Source of the DNA: SXOA01 sp051004015 | GTDB taxonomy: Bacteria; Planctomycetota; Planctomycetia; Pirellulales; Pirellulaceae | Direction of reading: 5' to 3' | NCBI GenBank assembly: GCA_051004015.1 | Contig: JBPCKT010000004.1 | Location: forward strand, 1-31,654 | DNA: 31,654 bases | Shown here: in pieces, positions 1-8,392 of the stretch | Position numbering within the stretch: position 1 is the stretch's first letter | How the letters are laid out: every line of letters starts with the position of its first letter | Made by a program: the position numbers and the translations under genes | Notes under the pieces: model-generated | Databases searched by the model: none | Seen by the model: the letters and a program-made list of their open reading frames with translations, nothing else | Told to the model about the DNA's origin: nothing

Positions 1-54
1 GTAGCCCGCACACTCCGTGTGCAGGCATTCCCGCACACGGAGTGTGCGGGCTAC
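1..54. repeat. Paired REP-like hairpin (BIME-like), GTAG heads outward
   Basis: Positions 1-22 and 33-54 are perfect reverse complements around a 10-nt loop. Each arm starts with GTAGCCC and holds its own small palindrome (CACAC-TCC-GTGTG). The layout, two head-outward REP-like units, matches bacterial interspersed mosaic elements. The leftmost GTAG could hold the stop codon of a gene outside the window. The right arm ends 10 nt before the ATG chosen for the next gene, so the unit sits in its leader. Confidence 0.75.
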
Positions 55-63
55 TATAAGGGC

Positions 64-1503
64 ATGCCCAAAGATTTCCTTGCCGGTGCTCGCGACAGCT
101 ACGACGTCGTCCTCATCGGTAGCGGGCTGGCGGGGATGACGGCGGCCAATATTCTGGGACGGGCCGGCTATCAGGTGCTGCTGCTGGAGCAGCATTACAA
201 GCTCGGTGGCATGGCGACCTGGTTCAAGCGTCCCGGCGGCCACATTTTTGACATCAGCCTGCACGGCTTTCCGCACGGCATGATCAAGAGCTGCCGCCGG
301 TACTGGACGCAGGAAATCGCGGACTCCATTGTCCCGCTGCGGAACATCCGATTCGATAACCCGATGTTCTCGCTGACCACCTCGTATGACCGCGAGGATT
401 TTACACGGCTGCTCACGACGAAGTTCGGCATCACTCCGGAGACCGTGACCGCCTTTTTCGACACCGCCCGCGGCATGAATTTTTATGACGACCAAAAGCT
501 CACCACCCGCGAACTGTTCGAGAAATTCTTCCCCGGCCGCGAGGACATTATCCGCCTGCTGATGGAGCCCATCACCTATGCCAACGGCAGCACGCTGGAA
601 GACCCCGCCATCACCTACGGCATTGTGTTTTCTAACTTCATGTCGAAAGGGGTTTGGACCTTTGAAGGGGGGACCGATCGGCTGATCGGCCTGATGCATG
701 ACGACCTGCTCAAAAGCGGCGTGGACGTGCGGATCAAATGCGATGCCGAGAAAATCCATGTGGAAAATGGCCGCGTCACGGCTGTCACCGCGAACGGCCG
801 GACCATCAAGACCCGGGCCGTGGTTTCCAACTCCAACCTGCGGGCCACCATCTTCCGGCTCACCGGCGAGGAGAATTTTGACAAGAAGTTCGTCCAGGAC
901 GCCCGCGAAGTCCGCCTCAACAACTCCAGCACCCAGGTCTACATCGCCCTCAAACCCGACGAACGGGTGGACGAGAGCATGGGGGACCTGTTCTTCACCT
1001 CGACCGCCCCCCTCTTCCGCACCGAGCTCCTTCTCAGCCGCGACATCACTAGCCGCACGTACTCATTCTATTATCCCCGCACTCGCCCCCAGGGGCGGCC
1101 GCGTTGCCTCATCGTCAGCAGCACCAATGCCAACTACGCGGACTGGGCTGGCCTCTCTGACGAGGACTATCAGGCCAACAAACAGGATCTCATCGACAAA
1201 ACGCTCGACCACCTGAACCGGTACGTCCCCAACATCCGTGAGCGGCTCGACCACGTCGAAGCAGCGACGCCCAAGACATTTCAGCATTACACCGCTCACG
1301 TCGAAGGAGCCAGCTTCGGCACGAAATTCGAAGGACTCGCCGTCAGCCGAGCCCTGCCGGAGCAAGTGAAAGGACTCTATCACGCCGGCAGCGTCGGCAT
1401 CATCATGTCCGGCTGGCTGGGGGCGATCAACTATGGCGTGATTGTGTCGAACGATGTGGATGCACTGCTAATGAAGGCACCAGCGGCGGCTCCTAGCCAA
1501 TAA
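64..1503 (+). CDS. FAD-dependent phytoene desaturase / carotenoid isomerase-like oxidoreductase
   Basis: The 479-residue product has an N-terminal FAD-binding Rossmann motif (VVLIGSGLAG, about residues 15-24), followed by the conserved EQHYKLGGMATWF stretch. The C-terminal GLYHAGSVGIIMSGWLGAINYG region closes the dinucleotide-binding fold. This architecture is that of the CrtI/CrtISO/RetSat group, which desaturate, isomerise or saturate polyenes such as carotenoids; the substrate cannot be read from sequence. The ATG at 64 is preferred because the open frame before it runs through the hairpin repeat at 1-54. The gene converges with the glycosyltransferase gene and their 3' ends overlap by 11 nt. 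No other carotenoid gene is in the window, so the pathway assignment is inference. Confidence 0.8.
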   Translation: MPKDFLAGARDSYDVVLIGSGLAGMTAANILGRAGYQVLLLEQHYKLGGMATWFKRPGGHIFDISLHGFPHGMIKSCRRYWTQEIADSIVPLRNIRFDNPMFSLTTSYDREDFTRLLTTKFGITPETVTAFFDTARGMNFYDDQKLTTRELFEKFFPGREDIIRLLMEPITYANGSTLEDPAITYGIVFSNFMSKGVWTFEGGTDRLIGLMHDDLLKSGVDVRIKCDAEKIHVENGRVTAVTANGRTIKTRAVVSNSNLRATIFRLTGEENFDKKFVQDAREVRLNNSSTQVYIALKPDERVDESMGDLFFTSTAPLFRTELLLSRDITSRTYSFYYPRTRPQGRPRCLIVSSTNANYADWAGLSDEDYQANKQDLIDKTLDHLNRYVPNIRERLDHVEAATPKTFQHYTAHVEGASFGTKFEGLAVSRALPEQVKGLYHAGSVGIIMSGWLGAINYGVIVSNDVDALLMKAPAAAPSQ

Positions 1504-2596
1504 GCCCGCGGTACAATTCCTCGTGCCGCTCGACCATCTTCTCGATGCTGAACTCGCGCAACATCCGCTCGCGGCCCGCTGAACCAAGTCTTTTGGCATG
1601 CTCTGCATCCGCCAAGATCATCAGGGCCTTCTGTGCAAGTCCCGCCCGGTCTCCGACGTCGACGAGGTAGCCGGTCTCGCCATTAACCACCAGGTCCCGA
1701 TTGCCGGGGATGTCGCTGGCGACGACGGGCACGCCGGCGCTCATCGCTTCCATGATGGCGTTGGACTGGCCTTCGTAGCCGCTGGCGAGCATTAGCAGAT
1801 CCAAGTGCGGCAAGATTCGCGGGATATCGCTCCGCTCCCCAAGGAAGTGAACCACATCCGGCACGCTGGCCTGCTCGGCATATCGTTCCAAGCGGCGGCG
1901 CTGCGGGCCGTCGCCGATAATCAGATAGTGCCCATCGTCCCGCACGCACTTGACCAGGTCCGCCGACCAGACTATGTCTTTGAGCCGCTTCTGCGGCCAC
2001 AGCCGGCCGATAGCGCCAATCAAGCGGGCGTCCTTAGGGAGCCCAAGCTCTTCCAGCAACTGCTCTCGGGTAACGGCTTGTGCCGGCGGCGAAAATGGTG
2101 CAATGCCATTGGGAATGACCGTGAACTTCTCCGCGGCGAGACCTTTGCCGGCATAGAAATCCCGCACGCCGCTGGAGTTGGTGACAATCCGCTCGGTCCG
2201 CTTGGCGAGGTAGCGGTCGATGGTTAGTTGCGTCGTTCCCTTCCATGGGTCGACGCACCGCTCTCCAGCCACAACGTGCTTCACCCCGGCTGCAAAGGCC
2301 GCCTGCCGGCCGTAGGCGTTGGCCGCGAACAGCCAGGTATGCACCACGTCCGGCTGGAGGCGCTGGATCTCGCGCTTCAGCCGGCGGTAAGCGAAGGGGT
2401 CCAGCTTCCACCGCTTGTCAATGAAAGTGAGCGGCACGCCCGCCTGCCGCAACTGCTCTTCCAGCGGTCCGGTGTGGGTCAGGACGCAGACATGCACGTC
2501 CCAGCCCTTCCGCGCCAGCCCGGTGGCCAGCAGCGTCAGTTGCTTCTCGGCCCCGCCGCGAACAAGCGTCGGAATTACTAACAGAATGCGGGGCAC
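1493..2596 (-). CDS. GT4-family glycosyltransferase
   Basis: The 367-residue protein has the GT-B layout. The N-terminal acceptor domain begins with MPRILLVIPTLVRGGAEKQ, whose GGAEK loop is typical of GT4 enzymes. The C-terminal donor domain has GRLWPQKRLKD (about 197-207) and the E-x7-E motif (E275, E283) that binds the nucleotide-sugar. Such enzymes add sugars to lipids, polysaccharides or proteins at the cytoplasmic membrane face; donor and acceptor are unknown. The start is GTG, with no strong ribosome-binding site. It lies 11 nt downstream of the FG-GAP gene on the same strand, so the two are probably co-transcribed, though a functional link is not evident. Confidence 0.85.
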   Translation of the reverse strand: MPRILLVIPTLVRGGAEKQLTLLATGLARKGWDVHVCVLTHTGPLEEQLRQAGVPLTFIDKRWKLDPFAYRRLKREIQRLQPDVVHTWLFAANAYGRQAAFAAGVKHVVAGERCVDPWKGTTQLTIDRYLAKRTERIVTNSSGVRDFYAGKGLAAEKFTVIPNGIAPFSPPAQAVTREQLLEELGLPKDARLIGAIGRLWPQKRLKDIVWSADLVKCVRDDGHYLIIGDGPQRRRLERYAEQASVPDVVHFLGERSDIPRILPHLDLLMLASGYEGQSNAIMEAMSAGVPVVASDIPGNRDLVVNGETGYLVDVGDRAGLAQKALMILADAEHAKRLGSAGRERMLREFSIEKMVERHEELYRGLIG

Positions 2597-2607
2597 GTCT
2601 CAACTAC

Positions 2608-3813
2608 CTATTCCCGCACCTGCGTAAACAGATGCACGCCCTTTTTATTGCTGGCCACCACGTCCAGCAGCTTGTCGCCGTTCACGTCGGCCAATTCGAA
2701 CTGGGTCCCGACGCCGCTGTTGTGGTCGAACTGGTGCGGCACAAAGACCGGCCGCCCACTTTCCCGCTTCAGCTCCCACCAGAAGAAGACGGCTGGCTCG
2801 TTGACGCCGGGGTCTCCACCCTTGCCGTCCGCCGCAGGGGCATGGGCCCAGAATCGCTTTCCGCAGACGATGTCCGGCAATCCGTCCCCGTTCATATCGG
2901 CAAAGCAGACGCCATGAATCTGCGAGAAAGTCTTGTCGATTTCGTGGCTCGTCCATTCGTCCTTGCCCACCTGCTCGTGCCACCACATGCCGAAGGCGTG
3001 CGGGCTGGAGCTGAAAACGTCGTTGTCACCGTCGCCGTCAAAATCATAGACGTACATTTGAGCCCCCAGCCCGCCGAGCTTGGCCGGATGCCACTTCCAC
3101 TCGCTGCCGTCGTCTTTCGCCGGAGCTTCCCACCAGCCGTCGCCGACCACGATATCGTTCTTGCCGTCCTTGTTCACGTCGCCGACCCCCAGACCGTGCG
3201 CGTACCGCGCCGTTCCCGGCGCACCCTTGGCGGAAATGGCATGGATGGTCCACTCGGCGTTCGGATCCTCCTTCGGCGTCAGGTAGGCCATCACTCGCTC
3301 CGGCCCGTCCGGCGCTTTGGGATCGAGCGAGACGGCGCAGATGAGCTCCTTCTTCCCGTCGCCGTTGAGATCAAGATAGGTCGGGCTCTCATTGTTCGTC
3401 ACCGGCGTGACGACATGCTTGGGCCATAGCTTGCCAGACTCCTTGGGGTTCTCGAACCACCAGGTCGGCGTGCCAGGAAAATCAACCACCAGCAAATCCG
3501 GCCAACTGTCGTGATTCACATCCTCCGCGAAGCAGCAGAATGCATTGCTGTAGCCGCGAGGATCAACGTCCTGCGCCTTTTCAGCCACGTTGTGCATTTT
3601 CCAATCCGGGGCCTCGTACCAACACCACCCGGCAGCAATGTCCAACTTGCCGTCCTTGTTGAAATCGGCCACCGCCACCCCTTCACTGCGGAACTTGGCA
3701 TCGAGCTGCGTGCGCTGGAAGCGGACGGATTTCGCCGGCTCGACTGCGGTAAGAGTCGCCGCGAAAACCATCAGGCTGCACATCGGCAGGAGCTGGGAGA
3801 GGACATTGTTCAT
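2608..3813 (-). CDS. Secreted FG-GAP/VCBS repeat protein
   Basis: The product is about 401 residues. A hydrophobic N-terminus (MNNVLSQLLPMCSLMVFAATLTA) looks like a signal peptide. About seven repeats follow with a D-x-[ND]-x-DG-x-x-D calcium-binding pattern, for example DFNKDGKLD, DVNKDGKND, DFDGDGDND and DMNGDGLPD. Repeats of this type build a beta-propeller, expected to act outside the cytoplasm. Planctomycetes carry many such proteins, and most have no known role. The open frame extends 86 codons upstream of the chosen ATG, but that part runs through the RNA-binding-protein terminator and gene, so it is not coding in this frame. The gene is followed after 11 nt by the GT4 gene. Confidence 0.8.
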   Translation of the reverse strand: MNNVLSQLLPMCSLMVFAATLTAVEPAKSVRFQRTQLDAKFRSEGVAVADFNKDGKLDIAAGWCWYEAPDWKMHNVAEKAQDVDPRGYSNAFCCFAEDVNHDSWPDLLVVDFPGTPTWWFENPKESGKLWPKHVVTPVTNNESPTYLDLNGDGKKELICAVSLDPKAPDGPERVMAYLTPKEDPNAEWTIHAISAKGAPGTARYAHGLGVGDVNKDGKNDIVVGDGWWEAPAKDDGSEWKWHPAKLGGLGAQMYVYDFDGDGDNDVFSSSPHAFGMWWHEQVGKDEWTSHEIDKTFSQIHGVCFADMNGDGLPDIVCGKRFWAHAPAADGKGGDPGVNEPAVFFWWELKRESGRPVFVPHQFDHNSGVGTQFELADVNGDKLLDVVASNKKGVHLFTQVRE

Positions 3814-3906
3814 AAGGAACCTTTCAAACTCAGCACGGGAGAGAGTCGTAACCACCGTTTGAGCAACCGGGCCGATTGTAATGCCTGCGTACTCCGCCGC
3901 CAAGTA

Positions 3907-3940
3907 ACGAAAAGAGCCCGCGCACAGGGTGCGCGGGCTC
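3907..3940 (-). terminator. Rho-independent terminator of the RRM gene
   Basis: A perfect 12-bp GC-rich stem (arms 3914-3925 and 3929-3940, 3-nt loop) is followed on the minus strand by TTTTCGTTACTT. It lies 34 nt after the stop of the RNA-binding protein gene and separates it from the FG-GAP gene. Confidence 0.85.
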
Positions 3941-3973
3941 CAAAGGTTTTTAATCTGTCGCAGACAGGGGAGC

Positions 3974-4327
3974 TTAGCGATATCCGCCGCCACCGCCGCC
4001 CTTGCGTCCGCCGCCGCCGTAACCGCCACCGCCCCCACCTCGGCTGCCACCGCCGCCCCCACCGCCCCCACCGCGATCTTCGCGGGGACGAGCTTCGTTG
4101 ACAGTCAGGTTGCGGCCGTCGTGCTCCTTCTCGTGCAGCGCCGCGATTGCCTCGCGGGCCGCATTGTCGTCGGACATTTCGACAAAGCCAAAGCCCTTGC
4201 TCCGGCCGGTGTCGCGGTCCGTGATCACCTGGGCGCTCCGAACCGAACCGTACTGAGCAAACAGTTCTTCCAGGCTCGTGTTCGTGACGTTGTAACTCAG
4301 ATTCCCAACATACAGCTTCATAGCCAC
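3974..4327 (-). CDS. Small glycine-rich RRM RNA-binding protein
   Basis: A single RNA-recognition motif with RNP2 (LYVGNL, about residues 5-10) and RNP1 (KGFGFVEM, about 44-51) is followed by an Arg/Gly-rich tail of long glycine runs with RGGG and YGGGG units. This is the bacterial single-RRM class (cyanobacterial Rbp-like), cytoplasmic proteins that bind RNA and are often cold- or stress-regulated. Start choice: a GAGGAG ribosome-binding site lies 7 nt before a GTG at 4327 but 13 nt before the ATG at 4321, so GTG (product beginning MAMKLYVGN, about 117 residues) is preferred; the ATG is a close alternative. It has its own terminator and is probably monocistronic. The glycine tail is low-complexity and prone to length change. 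Confidence 0.9.
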   Translation of the reverse strand: MAMKLYVGNLSYNVTNTSLEELFAQYGSVRSAQVITDRDTGRSKGFGFVEMSDDNAAREAIAALHEKEHDGRNLTVNEARPREDRGGGGGGGGGSRGGGGGGYGGGGRKGGGGGGYR

Positions 4328-4575
4328 CGCTGAACTCCTCAAAACGTGCGCCCCGTGTTTACTTTCCGGGGCGACTGGAAAGGGACCAAAAATGGTGGCC
4401 CACCAGGTGGAGAGGCGAGAAGGCGGTGGGCAGATCCCGAAAAACGAGGACTACAGTTCGCGTCGACAAACCAACCATCCATTACCGTATACCCTGGCGG
4501 GCAAAGCTCCAATAGGTCTTGGCAGAAAACGGAAAGATTTTCCGGCAGTAGAATAAGGCTCGGATAGGGGCATTT

Positions 4576-4687
4576 AGCCACGGATTGAACACGGATTGAA
4601 CACGGACTTCAACCAAATTCAGATTTGAGACAGCTTTAGGAGGGATCGCTGCCTTAATCCGTGTTTCATCCGTGTTCAATCCGTGGC
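4576..4687. repeat. Long inverted repeat with ACGGATTGAAC tandem units
   Basis: The left arm 4576-4608 (AGCCACGGATTGAACACGG, continuing with further ACGGATTGAAC) and the right arm 4655-4687 are near-perfect reverse complements, about 31 of 33 positions, around a 46-nt loop. Each arm is itself built from ACGGATTGAACACGG-type tandem units. It fills most of the divergent spacer (4328-4726) between the RRM and cinA-like genes. The rest of that spacer shows no gene; no clear promoter was found for either side. Confidence 0.75.
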
Positions 4688-4726
4688 TCCTCCCCCCACT
4701 TTGCCCACTTTGTTGAACCCAAACCC

Positions 4727-5977
4727 ATGCGTGCGGAAATCATCTCCATCGGCGACGAGCTTACCAGCGGCCAGAGACTGGACACCAACAGCCAGTGGTT
4801 GGCCGAGCGACTGGGGGAACTGGGGGTGACGGTGATGTTCCACAGCACGGTGGCCGATGACCTGGCGGCAAACGTGCGGGTCTTTCGCAATGCCTGCGAG
4901 CGGGCCGACCTGGTGATAGCATCCGGCGGCTTGGGTCCCACCGCCGACGACCTGACGCGGCAAGCCATCGCCGATATGGCGGGCGTGGATCTGGTCCAGG
5001 ACGACGCTTCTCTGGCGCACATCCAAGCGATGTTCGCCCGCCGCAAACGGGAAATGCCCGCGTCGAACATCATCCAGGCAATGTTCCCCCGCGGCGCGAG
5101 GCCCATTCATAACCCGCATGGCACCGCGCCAGGCATCGACTTTACGTTGGTCCGGCCCGGCCTCGCGAGCGCGCGGATTTTCTCCCTGCCCGGCGTGCCC
5201 GCCGAGATGAAGGAGATGTGGCAGGAGTCTGTATACCCGGAGATTCAAAAACTGCAGGAAGCCCGCGGCGCGCCGAAGGTCATCGTCCATCACCGCATCA
5301 AGTGCTTTGGCGTTGGGGAGAGCGACCTGGAGGGAATGCTCCCGGACCTGATTCGCCGTGGTCGTACCCCCAGCGTCGGCATCACCGTCAGCCAGGCCAC
5401 CATCACCCTCCGCATCACCGCGGAAGGAGAAAACGAGCAGGCTGCCAGAGCCGCGATGAAGCCGACCATCAAGACGATTCGAAAATGCCTGGGGAGCCTG
5501 GTTTACGGCGAAGAGGACGACGAACTGCAACACGTCGTTATCCGCATGTTGCAGGAACGCAAACTGACCCTCGCGGTCTGCGAATGGGGCACCGGAGGCC
5601 TGATTTCCAACTGGCTTAGCGAGTGCGACCCTGCCAGCGAGGTCTTCAAGCTGGGAACCGTACTCCGCAGCCCTGATACCGCGGCAACACTTCTCGGCCT
5701 GCCGTCCGAACTCACCTTGGGCGACCAGCCTCAGAGCCCCGACTTCGCCGCCGCGCTCGCCGCCCATATTCGCACTCTCGCCCAAACCGACGTCGCCATC
5801 TCCCTCGGCCCCTTCCCACAGGCCGACTCGGCGACCACCACCCCCGGCGAAGTCCACTTCGCTCTCGCCCGCCCCGCCGGCGTCCTGGTTAAATCCTCCG
5901 CCTTCGCCGGCCACCCCGAAATCCTCAAACCCCGAGCCGCCAAACAGGCCCTCAACCTCCTGCGGCTGGAGATGTAA
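4727..5977 (+). CDS. cinA: CinA-like protein with degenerate amidohydrolase domain
   Basis: The 416-residue protein has the two-domain CinA layout. The N-terminal MoCF/COG1058 domain is well kept (MRAEIISIGDELTSGQ at the start, then SGGLGPTADD at 66-75 and SLPGVPAEM at 153-161). In other bacteria this domain is a pyrophosphatase acting on ADP-ribose-like nucleotides. The C-terminal domain, normally a nicotinamide-nucleotide amidase (PncC), starts near residue 270. Its usual AESCTGG motif reads CEWGTGG (285-291), so the catalytic serine is a tryptophan, and the later GxxGPGG loop reads SLGPFPQ. Amidase activity is therefore probably lost. The ATG at 4727 is chosen because the upstream extension lies in the inverted repeat. 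No clear ribosome-binding site is seen. Confidence 0.85.
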   Translation: MRAEIISIGDELTSGQRLDTNSQWLAERLGELGVTVMFHSTVADDLAANVRVFRNACERADLVIASGGLGPTADDLTRQAIADMAGVDLVQDDASLAHIQAMFARRKREMPASNIIQAMFPRGARPIHNPHGTAPGIDFTLVRPGLASARIFSLPGVPAEMKEMWQESVYPEIQKLQEARGAPKVIVHHRIKCFGVGESDLEGMLPDLIRRGRTPSVGITVSQATITLRITAEGENEQAARAAMKPTIKTIRKCLGSLVYGEEDDELQHVVIRMLQERKLTLAVCEWGTGGLISNWLSECDPASEVFKLGTVLRSPDTAATLLGLPSELTLGDQPQSPDFAAALAAHIRTLAQTDVAISLGPFPQADSATTTPGEVHFALARPAGVLVKSSAFAGHPEILKPRAAKQALNLLRLEM

Positions 5978-5982
5978 GGCCT

Positions 5983-6038
5983 GATATGTGTACAATTGAG
6001 TTTATTCGGATCGGCGGGAATCCGCCAAGATCATTGAC
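5983..6038. repeat. 56-bp direct repeat, copy 1
   Basis: It begins GATATGTGTACAATTGA and ends AAGATCATTGAC. It matches 7956-8011 in 48 of 56 positions without gaps, in the same orientation. The two copies bracket the YTV gene and its terminators. TACAAT could serve as a -10 element reading rightwards, but no good -35 is seen. Confidence 0.8.
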
Positions 6039-6040
6039 CA

Positions 6041-6082
6041 TGAAAGCAAAACAGGCCGAAGGAGCAGGACTCACTCCGGCCT
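6041..6082 (-). terminator. Rho-independent terminator of the YTV-repeat gene
   Basis: The outer stem AGGCCG/CGGCCT (6053-6058 with 6077-6082) has a few inner GAG/CTC pairs. On the minus strand it is followed by GTTTTGCTTTC. It lies about 40 nt beyond the stop of the YTV gene. Confidence 0.75.
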
Positions 6083-6119
6083 GAAGGAAGAGAAAACAGT
6101 GCATTCATCGAGGCTTCGA

Positions 6120-7604
6120 CTAGCGCCTCCTCGCCAGGCGGCGGGCCGGTTGGACGACCGGCTGGGTGTACTGTTGGGTGATGATCTCCCGGGCAACGAG
6201 CGCGGTCACTGGGACGCTCACTTGGCGCTCGATGGTCTGGGGGACCGTCTCGGTGTAGGTCACGACTTGCTGCTCGGTAACCGGCTTGGAAACGAGCTGG
6301 GTGAACTGCCGCTCCACCTGACGGTTCACCAATTCCGTATAAGGCACTTCGCGGGTACGGCGCTCGGAGCGATAGTCCGTGACCTGCACGGCGCGCGTCC
6401 TTGTCTGCGGAACCATGACGGTGTAAGTCACTTCGCGGGTGCGTTGCTCGGGCACCCACTCCGTAATCATCTCCGTCCGCTCTCGCTGGTGGGGAACCAT
6501 CACCGTGTAGGGGACTTCGCGAGTTTGTGGCTCCTGCCGCAACTGGGTCACGGTGAACCTCCGGGTCTGTGTCCGCGGAACCATGATCGTCACGGGAATC
6601 TCGCGGCTGCGCGGCTCCTGGCGAGTCTCCGTCAGAGTCACCGTGCGAGTGTGCGACTCGGGAACCATGACGGTGTAGGGAATCTCCCGGCTGCGTGTCT
6701 GGGAAACGTAATCGACAACTCGCTCTTGATGGACGCGAGTCTCGGGACGCTGAATCGTTTCCGTCCAGGTGTATTCCTGCTCGACGGGTTGAAGTTTTTG
6801 CACAGGCGAAGGCGCTTGCTTCTCCGCGCTCAGCTTCTGGGCGGCAATCGGCTGCATGACGGTCTTTGTTCCCGTGCGCGTCACCTGCTCGGGAACCATC
6901 ACGGTATAGGGACGTTCCACGTCCCGGTAGCGGGGCACGCTCACCTGGTAGCTCTCCGTGCGAGACCGCTGTTCGGGGACCATCACGGTATAGGGCTGCT
7001 CGACTTGCCGCTGCGTGGGGACGTTAACGAGAAAGGTTTCGGTGCGAGTCCGCTGCTCAGGCACAAGGACGGTATAGGGTTGTTCCACCTCTCGCTGAAA
7101 GGGCACATTTACCAGGAAGTTCTCGGTGCGCATCCTCTGCTCGGGGACCAGTTCCGTGAAGACGCGCCTCACCTCCCGCTCGCGCGGCGTCTGCACCACG
7201 AAACGTTCCGTGCGAGTCCGCTGCTCCGGGACCATCACGGTATAGGACTACTGAATTTCGCGCTGGAACGGGATGTTGACCAGGTAGCTTTCCGTCCTGG
7301 TCCGCTGCTCGGGGAACTGAATGTTGACCAGCCGGGTAACCGTCTGGTTTTCCGCGACCATGCGGGTGACCGAAACGGTTTTCTGCCGTTGCACCGGTTT
7401 GTAGACAACCTGCCTCTCCGTCCGTGTTTCATACTTCGTTTCCGGGACCATGATGGTCCGGGTATTCTTTTGCGGCGCTTGCACCGGGCTGGGAGCCTGG
7501 ACCGGGCTCGGCCCTTGCACCGGCCCCGCTGCCTGCGCCGTACTGATCAACACGGCGGCAGCGACAGCCGCCAGCGCGCGGGAATGCCAGGGGAATCGAG
7601 TCAT
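6120..7604 (-). pseudogene. YTV-repeat exported protein gene interrupted by one in-frame amber codon
   Basis: Reading from ATG 7604 (AAGGAGG 7 nt upstream), the first 118 codons give a signal peptide (MTRFPWHSRALAAVAAAVLI...), a Pro/Gln linker (GPVQGPSPVQAPSPVQAP) and the first repeats. A TAG at 7250-7248 then ends the frame. The same frame continues directly for about 375 codons with the same repeats, to a stop at 6120. Units of about 28 residues carry [PR]YTVMVPEQRTRTE-like cores (the YTV domain described from Rhodopirellula, associated there with the cell wall). Other units have REVEQPYTV or RQVEQPYTV where this one has REIQ-stop-SYTV, so the stop replaces a Gln codon and is one C-to-T change away. 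The gene may be a recent pseudogene, a sequencing error, or be read through. No second ribosome-binding site is seen before the downstream GTG at 7238. Its terminator is intact. Confidence 0.8.
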
Positions 7605-7682
7605 GTTCCATCCTCCTTAACGTGAGACTGAGCCGAACCGACCTGCTAAGGTCTCCTTGGAGAACCCACCGGCTGCGAAGTG

Positions 7683-7718
7683 AACAAAAATAAATCCGCC
7701 TGAATCGGTGCAGGCGGA
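7683..7718 (-). terminator. Rho-independent terminator upstream of the YTV gene
   Basis: A perfect 8-bp stem (7695-7702 with 7711-7718, TCCGCCTG/CAGGCGGA) is followed on the minus strand by TTTATTTTTG. It lies about 80 nt before the YTV start on the same strand. It could end readthrough from glgB, end a short RNA from 7720-8000, or act as a leader attenuator. The stretch 7719-7955 shows no gene. Confidence 0.65.
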
Positions 7719-7955
7719 ACCGCTGGAATGGCGGGTTCACCGCGCATCACGGTTTCTAGTCTGCCCCTGCAAACGGGATACCCGGAAACACCCCGTCTCC
7801 ACTTCAACGGCAAAACACATCGTTTGAGCGGGATACGGGAGAACACGCTTCGCCCTGCCCACGTCAAGAGGACAACATGGCGGCGCAGCGGCCAGGCGCT
7901 TTTACGAATAGGCAAGTTTCGCCTTCCCCCGTTCGGGGACTTGCCGGACACTTAG

Positions 7956-8011
7956 GATATGTGTACAATTGAATCTAATCGGGCCGGCGAGAATCCGGTA
8001 AGATCATTGAC
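7956..8011. repeat. 56-bp direct repeat, copy 2
   Basis: This is the partner of 5983-6038, with 8 substitutions and no gap. It lies upstream of the YTV gene, so the pair flanks a unit of about 1.97 kb. Confidence 0.8.
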
Positions 8012-8109
8012 AATTTATAGTGAGCTTGTGGGGAATTGGGGAGAAGGTGCGCGCGAGGAGGCAGGCCGAGGAGGGGATTTGAAATCTGAGATTTGAGATT
8101 TGAGACGAG

Positions 8110-8139
8110 GACTTACGTCGAGACGATTTGACGTAAGTC
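8110..8139. repeat. 10-10-10 hairpin repeat (ACTTACGTC family), copy 1
   Basis: Arms GACTTACGTC and GACGTAAGTC are perfect 10-nt reverse complements separated by exactly 10 nt. Relatives with the same spacing are at 8351, 28160 and 28411. Confidence 0.8.
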
Positions 8140-8173
8140 GGTGTGCCTTGGTTCGTAGAACGGTGGCCCAAAA

Positions 8174-8225
8174 AGTGAATAATGACTCAGGTGAAAAGCA
8201 CGGGAAATGCATCAAGTTATTCACT
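8174..8225. repeat. Short inverted repeat AGTGAATAA/TTATTCACT
   Basis: Perfect 9-bp arms at 8174-8182 and 8217-8225 enclose 34 nt. It is one of five successive foldback structures between the YTV promoter region and the glgB 3' end. Confidence 0.5.
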
Positions 8226-8280
8226 GCAAGTGGTTGGTTTGCAGGGAGTTACATTGACGACACCGGAGCAAGAAAGTAAT

Positions 8281-8340
8281 CGCCAAAAAACGCATTATTG
8301 GTGCCCCGTTTGGGGGAGGCGATTGATGCATTTTTTGGCG
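8281..8340. repeat. Inverted repeat CGCCAAAAAACGCAT / ATGCATTTTTTGGCG
   Basis: Arms 8281-8295 and 8326-8340 pair at 14 of 15 positions around a 30-nt loop. There is no gene inside. It could fold in RNA from either strand, but no U-run follows outside the stem, so it is not a standard terminator. Confidence 0.6.
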
Positions 8341-8350
8341 AGTACTCGGG

Positions 8351-8380
8351 GACTTACGACGATGGGATTTGACGTAAGTC
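8351..8380. repeat. 10-10-10 hairpin repeat (ACTTACGTC family), copy 2
   Basis: Arms GACTTACGAC and GACGTAAGTC pair at 9 of 10 positions with a 10-nt loop. It lies in the same orientation as the copy at 8110. Confidence 0.7.
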
Positions 8381-8392
8381 GTCGTCGCGCTT

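Noticed and set aside
7646..7955. Overlapping open frames in the YTV upstream spacer
   Set aside because: No ribosome-binding site, no recognisable composition or motif, and a terminator hairpin lies inside.
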